Shown one piece after another: positions 17,544-26,814 of a stretch of DNA of 64,000 bases (its first letter is position 1; every line of letters starts with the position of its first letter). The stretch spans positions 925,001-989,000 of the forward strand of contig NZ_CP141595.1 of NCBI RefSeq assembly GCF_035590735.1, in the 5' to 3' direction. Origin of the DNA: Rossellomorea aquimaris (GTDB taxonomy: Bacteria; Bacillota; Bacilli; Bacillales; Bacillaceae_B). The notes beneath the pieces were generated by a model. That model ran no database searches. It was not told the DNA's origin and was given only the letters and a program-made list of their open reading frames with translations. The translations under genes were made by a program, and so were the position numbers.

Positions 17544-17818
17544 AATGATGAAATAAAATTATCCTGGTTTTCCTGAAGTGATCATTATATTTGTATGTTT
17601 AAAGTTGTTATATCAGATAAGATCGGCACCGGATTGGTTTGTATGACCATTAACTGAAGTACTTCCAATGTGATCAGTATCAATAATCAATTCACTTAAT
17701 GATTTACTCCAGGATATCCAACCGTTTGGGAATGGACGGATCCCATGCTACCTTTTCATTATCTTGGAAGCTTCGGACCCGTCACTGGACATCCAGTAAA
17801 TAGAAAGGAAGTTTTTAA

Positions 17819-18316
17819 ATGAGTGACATTAAACTGCTTATTACTTTCAAAGGTGACCTTTACAATTATTCAATAGAACAGCTGAGGTATATTTCGGAAG
17901 AAGGGGTGTGGTCGATTGGACAGATGTATGACCATTTAATTGTTGTTGCCCATGAGTATCTTGATAGTATGGAAGAATGTGCTGCATTGAATGAGGAACA
18001 ACCCTTTGGGAAAACCCAGTTTGGTGAGCAATTATTTGAGAACGGAGGGTTTCCACCTATTAAAATAAGGTTACCAGATGAACTAAATTCTCCACCAAAT
18101 AATTCAGACAGCAAGGAAGAACTCATTAGCAGGATGGAACAATTAATCCAACGATTGACTCATTGGGAAACGAAAGTGGATTATATTCACCCGACCAATA
18201 AAGTTGAACATGGAGGATTCGGCTGGCTGAATGCAAAGGAATGGTATGATTTGGTCGGAATGCATTTTCGTCATCATTTACGTCAAAAAGATGAGTTGGA
18301 AAGGTACTTAGTATAG
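17819..18316 (+). CDS. DinB-family protein
   Basis: 165 residues, helical. His residues typical of the DinB/YfiT metal site are in MYDHL near 39 and in the C-terminal HFRHHLRQKDEL. Several DinB-fold proteins are thiol transferases using bacillithiol; that role here is inference. GAAAGGAAG site. Monocistronic, about 275 bases after the MBL-fold gene, with nothing recognisable in between. Confidence 0.8.
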   Translation: MSDIKLLITFKGDLYNYSIEQLRYISEEGVWSIGQMYDHLIVVAHEYLDSMEECAALNEEQPFGKTQFGEQLFENGGFPPIKIRLPDELNSPPNNSDSKEELISRMEQLIQRLTHWETKVDYIHPTNKVEHGGFGWLNAKEWYDLVGMHFRHHLRQKDELERYLV

Positions 18317-18513
18317 GTGGGAATTACATAGCGCTGCTGAAGATCGGACAGCTGATTTATCTTTTTGTTATTCTACAAACGGGGCAGGTTAGAGGTAGAA
18401 GGTTAGAAGGAATACCCTTTGAATTTATAAAATATTTAAAAGGGTAGATCTTAAAGATTCCGGTTCGTTCTATTAATAATTAGTCGCCTCTATAAAAGAA
18501 GGAGGAAATATTC

Positions 18514-18870
18514 ATGCTGTTTATGATGATTGTCAAAGCCTCGAAGAATTCGGAAGCTGGAAATCTACCGAGCCCTGAGCTCATGGAAGCCATGACAAAG
18601 TACAATGAGCAATTAGTGAAGGCAGGCGTGCGGGTTATGGCTAAAGGACTTCATCCAAGTTCAAATGGGATTCGCCTTTCGTATCCGGAAGTTGAGGGAA
18701 AGCCGGTTGTTACGGAAGGACCATTTACGGATTCGAACGATTTAGTTGCCGGGTTCTTTCTGATTAATGTGAAGTCGAGGGAAGAAGCCATCGAGTGGGC
18801 CATGCGGATGCCGGACCCACAAGGACAAGGCGAAGGTCAGATTGAATTGCGTCAAGTATTTGAGGCGTAG
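18514..18870 (+). CDS. YciI-related (DGPF-type) protein
   Basis: 118 residues. The pattern MLFMMIVKASKNSEAG... TEGPFTDSNDLVAGFFLINV...SREEAIEWAMRMP is that of the YCII/DGPF family, small ferredoxin-like folds often next to ECF sigma genes in other bacteria. Function unknown. GAAGGAGG site. It is followed by terminator-promoter repeat copy C. Confidence 0.85.
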   Translation: MLFMMIVKASKNSEAGNLPSPELMEAMTKYNEQLVKAGVRVMAKGLHPSSNGIRLSYPEVEGKPVVTEGPFTDSNDLVAGFFLINVKSREEAIEWAMRMPDPQGQGEGQIELRQVFEA

Positions 18871-18937
18871 GAGCAAACGAACAAAAAGTAAAGAATGTAT
18901 TTTAATCAAATGAGCAATGTCATTTTTTTAACTAACA

Positions 18938-19025
18938 GAGGCTTATCCGCAATAAGGTAAGCTTCTTTTTTATGGAAATTAGCTATTGAGTTTTGATCAT
19001 TGATTTGAAATAATTGGAATTAAGT
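18938..19025 (+). repeat. Terminator-promoter repeat, copy C
   Basis: The terminator (GCTTATCC...GGTAAGC then T-run, 18941-18971) is followed by promoter family copy 5. Nearly identical to copy B, with the same order and spacing. Confidence 0.75.
18986..19025 (+). promoter_or_regulatory. Promoter family copy 5 (TTGAGT-N17-AATAAT)
   Basis: TTGAGT at 18986-18991 and AATAAT at 19009-19014, core TTTGAAATAATTGG followed by AATTAAGTG. About 95 bases before the VOC gene at 19117, leaving a fairly long leader. Confidence 0.75.
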
Positions 19026-19116
19026 GTTCGGACTGGTTAATTCAATAATCGGAAGGAAAAAGGTAGATAGAAAAGAAACTATTTGATCTACCCAATGGAA
19101 TAAAGGAGAGAAGAGT

Positions 19117-19488
19117 ATGAGTAAATCATTTATTGAACAAGTACATTATATTAGAATTCCAGTAAAAGATTTAGATCTGTCTGCCCAATGGTATAGAGAT
19201 GTATTAGGGCTCCAGTTATTAAATATTACTGAGGAACTTGCGATTATAAAAGTAAATGAAGGACCTTTCTTACTTATCTTAGTTCCTACTGAAGATGAAA
19301 CATTTGCACATTTTACAATTGATAATGAACCAGAATTTAGCATTGGCTTTACAAGTCCGGAATTATCTAAATTTCATCAACACTTAATGGATAATCAGGT
19401 TAAGGTCGAGGATATAAAAGAAGATAATGGTCATGCCTTTTTCCACTTTTATGACCCAAATGGTAATAAACTTCAAGTACACTGGTGA
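19117..19488 (+). CDS. VOC-family (glyoxalase/bleomycin-resistance fold) protein
   Basis: 123 residues. Starts with HYIRIPVKDLDLSAQWYRDVLGLQLL and ends with FHFYDPNGNKLQVHW, the two betaalphabetabetabeta modules of VOC proteins. The possible metal ligands are an early His and a late His/Glu pair, but a Glu in the final strand is replaced (KLQVHW), so metal binding is uncertain. Substrate unknown. AAGGAGAG site. Confidence 0.85.
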   Translation: MSKSFIEQVHYIRIPVKDLDLSAQWYRDVLGLQLLNITEELAIIKVNEGPFLLILVPTEDETFAHFTIDNEPEFSIGFTSPELSKFHQHLMDNQVKVEDIKEDNGHAFFHFYDPNGNKLQVHW

Positions 19489-19641
19489 AGATTATACCTG
19501 CTTCATGAATTGGGACGATTGTGGAGAATACTCATGAGTAACAATTATAAGGGTAATTCAAGAGGAACAGGTTAGTGATATCGTTTGGTGTGGATGTGCC
19601 CGTCATAAGAAGAACTGCCGCTATTTTGGGGGGGAGATAAC

Positions 19642-20319
19642 ATGTTTGTTCTCATTTTTATCGGGGCATTTTGGGGTATTCTGTTATTTGTATTTACTTA
19701 TACAGTTTCAAAGAAATTTAGCGCTTATTATATACCGTCACTTATCACTTTTCTTGCAGCCATTCTCATTACGGTTTATGGTTTTGTTTTCTTTCATGGA
19801 TTTGAAGGAATGGTCTATGGATTCTTTGGAATAGGTTTCTTGATCACAGCGATATCCGGAACGTTCATTTTGAGATTCCTGGCGTCTGACGGTGTGAAAA
19901 AACTTTTTGTGAAGAGGGATAAGCTTATTCTCATTACAACGCCTTTTATCTTCATATCCTCTTTAATGATCCTTATATATAGTGGTGATAATTATTGGAT
20001 CATTGATGAAGGAAGCACGAAGTTTGTTCATGGAGAGGACCGTGAATATGAAAATTACTATCGGGTCACCACAATCTCTGAAGGAAGAAAACAAGTAACA
20101 TTGACTCTTGGTGAAGATTATTTGGGAAAGGACATTGACGTGGAAAAGGTAAGGCAGAAGGGTGGCACTGAGATCCTTGTCAATATAGGGGAAGGTGAAC
20201 AACCAGATCAAACACCTTACATTATGATTGGAATCGATGAAATCAAGGAACCGGTTAGTGTGAAAACCACAGAGGGAGTAACGTTTGAATCAATTGATAA
20301 AAAAGTAATGGGAGAATAA
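19642..20319 (+). CDS. Membrane protein, YesK-like N-terminus, with extracytoplasmic domain
   Basis: 225 residues. Four hydrophobic helices (about 2-22, 30-50, 55-78, 92-112) are followed by a soluble C-terminal domain (about 115-225), likely outside the membrane. The first three helices resemble small YesK-type proteins. No function can be assigned. GGGGGGGAG ribosome site. Confidence 0.65.
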   Translation: MFVLIFIGAFWGILLFVFTYTVSKKFSAYYIPSLITFLAAILITVYGFVFFHGFEGMVYGFFGIGFLITAISGTFILRFLASDGVKKLFVKRDKLILITTPFIFISSLMILIYSGDNYWIIDEGSTKFVHGEDREYENYYRVTTISEGRKQVTLTLGEDYLGKDIDVEKVRQKGGTEILVNIGEGEQPDQTPYIMIGIDEIKEPVSVKTTEGVTFESIDKKVMGE

Positions 20320-20499
20320 TAGTATTGAATCACAAGAGTCTACCAGTCCCTTTTATCATCTCTGTGGGTAATAGAGTCCTGCATAGTCAACAAGATACAA
20401 TATGTGAAGGGGACCCTATTTTCGGAAGCAGATTATGGGCAAAAGGAGGCGAGAGACACATCCATTTCCTTTTTTAAAAAGTAAAAGGAGTGAAAAACA

Positions 20500-21249
20500 A
20501 TGAATTTAGGAACTCCTATTGCCATTGGAAATACAGCAAAAGTATATCTTTATCAAAACAAGATTTTCAAAGTTTTTAATGATTCATTACCTGATAAAGA
20601 ATCCACTAATGAAGCTCATAAGCAAAAGTATGCTTATTCGTGTGGACTCTCTGTGCCGAAAATAATTGATGTAACCAAAATAGATGGTAAACAGGTAATC
20701 ATAATGGAGCACATAAAAGGGAGAACTATAGGGGATTTTCTAACAGATAACATGGAAGAAGCGGAATATTATATGAACATTTCTGTTGATATACAAATGA
20801 AAATACATAAAATCAAAGCAGATTCTATTGAACCGATGTCTGAAAAATTAAGTAGACAAATAGAATATGCACCAGGGTTGGATATTAAACTTAAATCTAC
20901 CTTAATTAAAAAACTAGATTCAATGACCTTCGACGAAAAACTCTGTCATGGGGATTTTCATTTATTCAACTTAATTATGTCAGATCATAACGTCACCATT
21001 ATCGACTGGGTTGATTCCAGTGCAGGGGATATACGTGCTGACGTATATCGAACGTATCTTTTGTATTCCCAGTTTTCGGAGGGATTGGCTGAAATGTATA
21101 TGCGTCTTTATTGTGAGAAAAGCGGTCTGTCTAAAGATGAAATTTTTCAATGGGCGCCCATTATCGCTGCGGCAAGGTTGTCAGAGTGTGTTTCATCAGA
21201 AAAGCCAGAGCGTCTTTTGGAGATTGTTCATCAGTATTGTTCTATTTGA
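20500..21249 (+). CDS. Aminoglycoside-phosphotransferase-like kinase
   Basis: 249 residues. Kinase-like fold with CHGDFHLFNLIM (catalytic loop, Asp) near 149 and VTIIDWVDSS (metal-binding Asp) near 166. The N-terminal nucleotide-binding region begins IAIGNTAKVYLYQNKIFKVF. Members phosphorylate small alcohols or antibiotics; the substrate is not deducible. AAAGGAG site. A Nudix gene follows 35 bases later, so the two are probably cotranscribed. Confidence 0.85.
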   Translation: MNLGTPIAIGNTAKVYLYQNKIFKVFNDSLPDKESTNEAHKQKYAYSCGLSVPKIIDVTKIDGKQVIIMEHIKGRTIGDFLTDNMEEAEYYMNISVDIQMKIHKIKADSIEPMSEKLSRQIEYAPGLDIKLKSTLIKKLDSMTFDEKLCHGDFHLFNLIMSDHNVTIIDWVDSSAGDIRADVYRTYLLYSQFSEGLAEMYMRLYCEKSGLSKDEIFQWAPIIAAARLSECVSSEKPERLLEIVHQYCSI

Positions 21250-21284
21250 CATAGACAGGATTACTTTTATAGGGGGATTGTTTT

Positions 21285-21701
21285 ATGTTTGTTGTGAATG
21301 TAGAAGGTGCTATTCATCGCGATGGTAAGTGGCTTCTAATCCTGAGAAGCGAGAAAGAGGAACATGCAGGAGGCTGTCTTTCACTCGTCGGCGGCAAGTG
21401 TGAAATTGAAGGAGTTTCATCCGATATATTAGAAAGGACGTTACAAAGAGAAATATTTGAAGAGGTGGGAAGCGATGTCGCAGGTATTGAATATGTAAAC
21501 AGCTCTTCCTTTGTTACTGATTCGGGCATCAATGTAATTGATATCGTTTTTCTGTGTCATCATAAATTGGGTGAACCTTTCGCAAAAAGCACTGAAGAAG
21601 TTGATGATGTATTTTGGATGACTACTTCAGAGATTCTTGCCCATCCGGAACTACCTGATTATTTAAAGAAAAACATAAAATTGGCAGAGGAAAAGATATA
21701 A
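21285..21701 (+). CDS. Nudix hydrolase
   Basis: 138 residues. The Nudix box runs from GGKCEIEG to LQREIFEEVG with the REx2EE core intact, although a few extra residues loosen the GX5E spacing. It hydrolyses a nucleoside diphosphate linked to some moiety; substrate unknown. Ends near a weak terminator. Likely operon partner of the upstream kinase. Confidence 0.85.
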   Translation: MFVVNVEGAIHRDGKWLLILRSEKEEHAGGCLSLVGGKCEIEGVSSDILERTLQREIFEEVGSDVAGIEYVNSSSFVTDSGINVIDIVFLCHHKLGEPFAKSTEEVDDVFWMTTSEILAHPELPDYLKKNIKLAEEKI

Positions 21702-21727
21702 GATAGTTATGCATATTCTTCAGAAGT

Positions 21728-21760
21728 AAGAAACCCACGACGAATCGCGTGCTTCTTTTT
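21728..21760 (+). terminator. Probable intrinsic terminator
   Basis: Imperfect hairpin (AGAA..CACG / CGTG..TTCT) followed by TTTTT. Confidence 0.5.
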
Positions 21761-21816
21761 CGTTACAGAACCGTACAGACGTTTCTGAAAAAATAGATAC
21801 ATAAGGATTGAATACT

Positions 21817-22746
21817 ATGATTCAACAATCACTAATTTTATCTGGAAAGCAAAAATTAGAGTGGAGACGAAATGAAATAAGGGAATTGGAATCCGATGAA
21901 ATATTAATTCGGACCATTGCTGGAGCAATCAGTATCGGGGCTGAATTGCCACAATATAACGAATCAGATGTTACTAATCCCCATCCTCAATACCCAAGAG
22001 AAACTGGCTATGAAAGCTATGGGCAAGTTATAAAAGCAGGGGATGATGTTACGAATGTTAAAATAGGAGATCATGTACTCGCATTCTATGGTCATAAGGA
22101 TGTAGGCATAGTAAAAGCAAATAAAGTAGTCAAGGTACCGGATTCTGTTGAATATAGGTATGCTCTGCTTAATACGTTATCTTGTGATGCCGGAAAAGGA
22201 GTATTGAAGCTCAAACCTGAATTGAAAGATAAGGTTCTTATCACGGGTGCAGGAACAATGGGGCTATTGACCATTCACTTCTTGAAAAACTATATGAAAA
22301 TAAACCATATTGATGTGTTAGAACCAGATGAATCGAGAAGAGAACTTGCACATACTTTGGGTGCATCTAATACCTATTCTTCTAAAGAACAAGTTCCTTC
22401 AGTCTTTTATGATTTTGGACTGGAATGTTCTGCGAGTATAAGTGCGTTTCACACCCAGTTGAAATCATTGAAGCACCAGAAAGAACTTTGTATATTATCA
22501 GATGGTAATAAAGATCTATTTTACCTAAATGAAGACTTTTACGAAAAAGAATTGAAAATTGTTGGTTCAAGTGATGGATGGGATTATCAGCAACACTCGA
22601 TTTGGTTCTTTAATGAGAGTGTAAAAACCCCGCATTTATCTAAGATATTTAACTATGAGATTCATTCAGACCAGTTGATAGATTGTTTTGAGGAGCTCAG
22701 TAACCAAAAGAAAAGACCAATAAAGGTATTAGTGAAATATCTTTAA
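21817..22746 (+). CDS. Zinc-type alcohol dehydrogenase-like (MDR) protein
   Basis: 309 residues from ATG 21817 (AAGGA site 9 bases upstream; the TTG at 21808 overlaps it). GroES-like N-terminal half (ETGYESYGQVIKAGDDVTNVKIGDHVLAF) and Rossmann half with VLITGAGTMGLL near 145. Structural-zinc Cys residues of true alcohol dehydrogenases are absent, so this is a non-classical MDR enzyme of the zinc-binding-dehydrogenase-like group using NAD(P). Substrate unknown. Confidence 0.8.
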   Translation: MIQQSLILSGKQKLEWRRNEIRELESDEILIRTIAGAISIGAELPQYNESDVTNPHPQYPRETGYESYGQVIKAGDDVTNVKIGDHVLAFYGHKDVGIVKANKVVKVPDSVEYRYALLNTLSCDAGKGVLKLKPELKDKVLITGAGTMGLLTIHFLKNYMKINHIDVLEPDESRRELAHTLGASNTYSSKEQVPSVFYDFGLECSASISAFHTQLKSLKHQKELCILSDGNKDLFYLNEDFYEKELKIVGSSDGWDYQQHSIWFFNESVKTPHLSKIFNYEIHSDQLIDCFEELSNQKKRPIKVLVKYL

Positions 22747-22856
22747 GCACGAAGCAATTAGCTTTAACATTATCGGACGGGATAGTGGGTAAAAGGGGTG
22801 TAAGTTACCTTATAATAACAAAGGAGTAATAAATTGAAATACAGGGTGAATGATTC

Positions 22857-23144
22857 ATTACAATAAGTTTAATAGTACTATCTTTACTCTTACTCTTTTT
22901 TAAAAAGCCGACTAACACTGCTTTTGATGGATGGTTGGCCAGCGAATTCGATATTGAATGTAAAGTTCAAACGTGTGTACTGAACTCTCAAGAGTTTACG
23001 ATAGTGAACAGGGAACATACAGACTACATATTTTTCAATCAGAAAAGCATTCAATTAGAAAGAAATGACGGTACATTTATGTTTGTTGAAAGTGTGGGTA
23101 TATTAGATAATTTTATTCTCCATACATTTAAACCTCTTTATTAA
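22857..23144 (+). CDS. Small membrane-anchored protein with likely AUU start
   Basis: The frame is open from a stop at 22851. AGGGTGA at 22843-22849 is 7 bases before ATT at 22857, giving 95 residues: a helix (ITISLIVLSLLLLFFKKP) and a soluble tail (FDGWLASEFDIECKVQTCVLN...). The first conventional start, TTG at 22935, has no ribosome site and would remove the membrane anchor. A one-base frameshift with respect to the ATG at 22850 is the alternative. Family not recognised. Confidence 0.5.
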   Translation: MTISLIVLSLLLLFFKKPTNTAFDGWLASEFDIECKVQTCVLNSQEFTIVNREHTDYIFFNQKSIQLERNDGTFMFVESVGILDNFILHTFKPLY

Positions 23145-23150
23145 GTTCAT

Positions 23151-23240
23151 GGGGCTTATCCGCAATAAGATAAGCTTCTTTTTTATGGAATATAGTTATT
23201 GTGTTTATATCACCTATTTGAAATAATTGGTATAAAGGTA
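23151..23240 (+). repeat. Terminator-promoter repeat, copy D
   Basis: Terminator (GCTTATCC...GATAAGC with T-run, 23154-23185) plus promoter family copy 6. Same organisation as copies B and C. It directly follows the small membrane-anchored protein gene. Confidence 0.75.
23199..23238 (+). promoter_or_regulatory. Promoter family copy 6 (TTGTGT-N17-AATAAT)
   Basis: TTGTGT at 23199-23204 and AATAAT at 23222-23227; core TTTGAAATAATTGG. It serves the GNAT gene at 23286. Confidence 0.75.
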
Positions 23241-23285
23241 AATGCAGGGATTGTAATTAAGTATGTTTTTACAAGGAGAAGGGTC

Positions 23286-23876
23286 ATGAAACATAAACCA
23301 TTAAATGGATTATTCAGAATCGATTGCTCAGATATCTATCTACAAGAGTTCTCCATAGAAAATGCAGAAGATATATACAGAATATCAAATCAGCCAGAAA
23401 TAGCTCAATATCTGCCAGACTGGAAATCTACAAAACAACAAAGGATGGACTGGGATACCCATCATGAAATACCAGCAAATAAAGCATTCCTAGAGGCCGC
23501 TGCCAAAACAACCAACATTGAAGGTCATACGTTAAAACTAGGGGTATTTAGTAAAGAGATGGATGAATTTATTGGTTGGTGCTGTACGGGTATTAAGAAT
23601 GAGCTTCCTGCACCGAATAGAGAGATTATGTATGCCATTTCAAGTGAATATCAAGGGAAGGGTTACGCGACTTTAGCATCTATAGGGTTGATTAACTACT
23701 TATTTACGAATACCAATGTAGAAATCTTGAACGCAGTCGCTTTGATTGACAACGTTCCATCCAATAAAGTGATTGAGAAGTGTGGTTTAACCTACCAGGG
23801 ACAACAGAGAATTGGAAATGAACTTTATCATCATTATAGATTGAGTAAGTCAGAGTGGAAGAGAAACATGAAGTAA
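23286..23876 (+). CDS. GNAT N-acetyltransferase (RimJ/RimL-like)
   Basis: 196 residues from ATG 23286 (AAGGAGAAGGG). Motif A is MYAISSEYQGKGYATLAS (the Q-x-x-G-x-A acetyl-CoA loop, here QGKGYA), followed by ALIDNVPSNKVIEKCGL, the usual motif B. Acetyl acceptor unknown: amino acid, small molecule or ribosomal protein N-terminus. An upstream in-frame start would place the promoter core inside the gene and is unlikely. Confidence 0.88.
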   Translation: MKHKPLNGLFRIDCSDIYLQEFSIENAEDIYRISNQPEIAQYLPDWKSTKQQRMDWDTHHEIPANKAFLEAAAKTTNIEGHTLKLGVFSKEMDEFIGWCCTGIKNELPAPNREIMYAISSEYQGKGYATLASIGLINYLFTNTNVEILNAVALIDNVPSNKVIEKCGLTYQGQQRIGNELYHHYRLSKSEWKRNMK

Positions 23877-23937
23877 AGTGCGACGATTGTCCGTCAACGT
23901 ACATATGTGTATGAAAGTTTAAGGTGGTGCAAGTAAG

Positions 23938-24555
23938 ATGAGTGATAAATGGTTAGAATGGGCAAAAAGGATCCAGGCATTATCTCAATCAGGGCTGTCC
24001 TTTTCAAAGGATGTTTACGATATTGAGAGATATGAAGAATTACGAACGATCAGTGCGGAGATCATGCAGGAATATACGGACTTAGACATGAGAAAAGTAA
24101 GGGACCTATTTACGAATGAATCAGGTTATCAGACACCGAAAGTAGATGTGCGCGGTGCCGTATTTGAGGATAACAAAATTTTAATGGTAAGAGAGAAAGT
24201 TGATGATAAATGGTCTCTCCCAGGTGGGTTTTGTGATGTGGGTCTGTCTCCAAGTGAAAACATCGTCAAAGAAATAAGAGAAGAATCTGGATATGATGTA
24301 ACCCCTGTAAAATTACTCGCACTGCTCGATATGAACAAACATCCCCATCCCTCGCAACCGTACCATTACTATAAAATTTTCATTCAATGTGAGTTGACGG
24401 GTGGAGAGGCAAGAAGCGGAATCGAAACAAAAGGAATCAATTTTTTTGGTGAAGAGAATTTGCCGGAGCTATCAATCGGGAGAAATACAGAAACTCAGAT
24501 CAACCTGCTGTTTGAATTCTTGAGAGATCCTAGTAAAGAAACAGTATATGATTAA
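23938..24555 (+). CDS. Nudix hydrolase with N-terminal Nudix_N domain
   Basis: 205 residues. The N-terminal helical domain (about 1-65, KWLEWAKRIQALSQSGL...) is typical of the CDP-choline/ADP-ribose type Nudix enzymes of Bacillus. The Nudix box is PGGFCDVGLSPSENIVKEIREESGYDV (about 98-124; exact consensus G-x5-E replaced by a Cys/Asp variant but REx2EE intact). It hydrolyses nucleoside-diphosphate derivatives; the substrate is undetermined. Confidence 0.88.
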   Translation: MSDKWLEWAKRIQALSQSGLSFSKDVYDIERYEELRTISAEIMQEYTDLDMRKVRDLFTNESGYQTPKVDVRGAVFEDNKILMVREKVDDKWSLPGGFCDVGLSPSENIVKEIREESGYDVTPVKLLALLDMNKHPHPSQPYHYYKIFIQCELTGGEARSGIETKGINFFGEENLPELSIGRNTETQINLLFEFLRDPSKETVYD

Positions 24556-24630
24556 TGGTTATGAAGATAAAGGAATAATCTTTATATAGTAACTGGATGG
24601 ATTAATTAATTGAGTAAGGGGAGACGAAAG

Positions 24631-24789
24631 GTGAGTATGACCCTTTTTGCTATCCTTCATATAATTGTTGGACTAGCATCAATATACTTTTACAAAAGCT
24701 TACCAAAAATTTTAACCACGTTTGTAATTGTATTTTTCACAATGAGCCTTTTGTATTGGGGAAAGGTAATTTTAGATTCTTTTTATTAA
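24631..24789 (+). CDS. Very small membrane protein
   Basis: 52 residues (VSMTLFAILHIIVGLASIYFY...), two hydrophobic helices, GTG start with GGGGAG upstream or ATG at 24637. Lies between the Nudix and methyltransferase genes on the same strand. Family not recognised; supported by frame, start and hydrophobic composition only. Confidence 0.5.
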   Translation: MSMTLFAILHIIVGLASIYFYKSLPKILTTFVIVFFTMSLLYWGKVILDSFY

Positions 24790-24849
24790 AGAGGGCAATG
24801 GTTTAAGATTCGCTGGAAGCATATAGAGATCGATGGGAGGGTCACAAAC

Positions 24850-25647
24850 TTGAACAAGTACGGGCAAGACCTATTTAAAGGCACTGCAGGTTATTACTCG
24901 AAATACAGACCGATGTATCCTTCTTCTTTGATACGATTCCTGGTTGAAACGTTCTCTTTAAATGGGGAGCAGAACCTCCTTGATTTAGGCTGCGGCACAG
25001 GACAGCTTACCATAAGGTTTTCTGATTGGTGTCATAAAATAGTAGGTATAGATGTTGAACCGGAAATGATTGAAGAAGCTACGCGTATCGATCAGGAAGT
25101 AAGGATGGGGCAGATTCAGTGGTTCAATGGAACCTTGGAACAGTACACCCTTGAGAATCATGAGCATTTTTCTCTCGTGACGATAGCCAAGGCTTTTCAT
25201 TGGATGGACAGACCCAAGGTACTAGAGGAATTATTTGATATGATTTCTCCTGGTGGCGGGGTAGCGATCATTGATAATTATGATCCCGATCAAACGTTGA
25301 AACCTTGGCAAGTAAGGTTTAATGAAGTGATTGAAGAATGGTATGGAAAAGATCGAAAGGCTGGAAATTCAACCTATACTCATCCCGTTACCAGTCATGA
25401 AGAAGTCATATCCCATTCTCAATTTGACCTTGAAGTTCATACCTTACCAACATACGAAATCACTTGGACCATTGAGTCGATACTTGGGAATCTGTATTCT
25501 ACATCCTATGGATCCAAGCGTTTTCTTGGAAGTGACATCTCGCTATTTGAACGTGATGTGAGGGAGGCCATGCTCGATATTTGTGAATCTGGAGAATATA
25601 AAGAAGAATCAACGCTATCAGTGAAGATTGGGAGAAAACGGTTATGA
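24850..25647 (+). CDS. Class I SAM-dependent methyltransferase
   Basis: 265 residues from TTG (GGGAGG site). Motif I is LLDLGCGTGQLT near 41, motif post I VGIDVEPEM near 65. Belongs to the Methyltransf_11/25 type. Its FKGTAGYYSKYRPMYP opening resembles small-molecule methyltransferases near trans-aconitate methyltransferase. Substrate unknown. Cytoplasmic. Confidence 0.88.
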   Translation: MNKYGQDLFKGTAGYYSKYRPMYPSSLIRFLVETFSLNGEQNLLDLGCGTGQLTIRFSDWCHKIVGIDVEPEMIEEATRIDQEVRMGQIQWFNGTLEQYTLENHEHFSLVTIAKAFHWMDRPKVLEELFDMISPGGGVAIIDNYDPDQTLKPWQVRFNEVIEEWYGKDRKAGNSTYTHPVTSHEEVISHSQFDLEVHTLPTYEITWTIESILGNLYSTSYGSKRFLGSDISLFERDVREAMLDICESGEYKEESTLSVKIGRKRL

Positions 25648-25726
25648 AGAATACGGGAATTTCAGCAGGGTAAACGCATATGAAAAGAGAATGTTTACTA
25701 TATCTGATTGTGGGAGGGAATTATAA

Positions 25727-26146
25727 ATGAGCCAAAAATTATTAAGGGTTGGCACAACCTATATTCCAGTAACGAATGTGGATCTTTCATCTGAATGGTA
25801 CATACATAAATTAGATGCAGAATTAAGCTATAAAGATGAAGATAAAGCCATCTTGAATCTTGCAAACCAAAGTATTTTTCTTGTTAAATCAAAAGAAAAT
25901 CAAAGTGCTAATTTCATAGATATTTATGGTGAAGAACGATTTTCATTAACTTTTGAAGTGAATGGTTTAGAAGCGTTGGAAACACTGCATAAGGATTTTA
26001 TAGACAATGGGATTCGGGTTGGCACTATTGAAAACAGAGGACACTCTGGAAGGAATTTTGTTTTTTATGATTTAGATGGAAATAAGTTTGATGTGTGGAG
26101 TGAGCTTAGTCCGATTTTCCGGGAGAAATATTTCATTTCACAGTGA
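25727..26146 (+). CDS. VOC-family protein
   Basis: 139 residues. TTYIPVTNVDLSSEWYIHKLDAEL at the start and GRNFVFYDLDGNKFDVWSEL near the end are the paired VOC modules. The expected metal-binding His/Glu positions are partly replaced (NKFDVW), so it may be a non-metal binding member. GGGAGGG site. Monocistronic. Confidence 0.8.
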   Translation: MSQKLLRVGTTYIPVTNVDLSSEWYIHKLDAELSYKDEDKAILNLANQSIFLVKSKENQSANFIDIYGEERFSLTFEVNGLEALETLHKDFIDNGIRVGTIENRGHSGRNFVFYDLDGNKFDVWSELSPIFREKYFISQ

Positions 26147-26213
26147 ACATGTAAAAACACGATGCGAATAATTATTAATGCGCAAAAAGGAGCTTAGGCA
26201 GCCCCCAGGTAAA

Positions 26214-26708
26214 TTAAATAATCAAGTGTAAAACATGCTGAGGTCCTTTAGGTCCCTCATATATTTGTTTTTCATCTACGAATCCACATTTCAGGTAGAG
26301 GTTTATGGCTGCCGTGTTCCTTTTGTTAACCCCAAGAACCACTTCATTGATATCAGGCAGAACGTTTTTCACAAAAGAAGGAAGTAGTTTTAGTCCTTGT
26401 TTTGCCAGTCCTTTTCCTTGAAACTTTGAATCAATTGAGAAAGATGTTAAGATTCTGGCCTTTGGATTTTCACTATACTTATGAACCTTTTCCCCATCTT
26501 CTAATGCAAAATATCCCACTGGTTCATTATTACTCATGATTAATACATGAATAGAATTTTTGGAGACTTTCGGATGATTGATTTTTTCCAAAGGGAGACT
26601 AGTAAATTCTAGTTGATCTTCAGGTAAGTGAAAGTTGGATAATGGAGGAGTGTACTGTTCATGAAACTCAACTAGTTTAACTGTAGGGCTTTTAGTATTT
26701 GACGTCAT
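26214..26708 (-). CDS. GNAT N-acetyltransferase
   Basis: 164 residues from ATG 26708, with GGAG 9 bases upstream. Motif A is ILTSFSIDSKFQGKGLAKQGLKLL (acetyl-CoA loop QGKGLA) and motif B VNKRNTAAINLYLKCGF. Acceptor unknown. The only minus-strand gene in this stretch, convergent with the VOC gene; no clear terminator separates them. Confidence 0.85.
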   Translation of the reverse strand: MTSNTKSPTVKLVEFHEQYTPPLSNFHLPEDQLEFTSLPLEKINHPKVSKNSIHVLIMSNNEPVGYFALEDGEKVHKYSENPKARILTSFSIDSKFQGKGLAKQGLKLLPSFVKNVLPDINEVVLGVNKRNTAAINLYLKCGFVDEKQIYEGPKGPQHVLHLII

Positions 26709-26814
26709 AATGATCATCTCCACATAATGTAATATTTTCCATTATAGGATATCGTGAAAGTGTAGACAAGCTATATACTGCGTGCCGCATCACTTCATAA
26801 GGGGGATACGGAGA

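Noticed and set aside
14736..23240. Integron or transposon ends at the repeated joints
   Set aside because: No integrase, transposase, attC-like fold or target-site duplication was found. The repeat is explained by terminator plus promoter parts.
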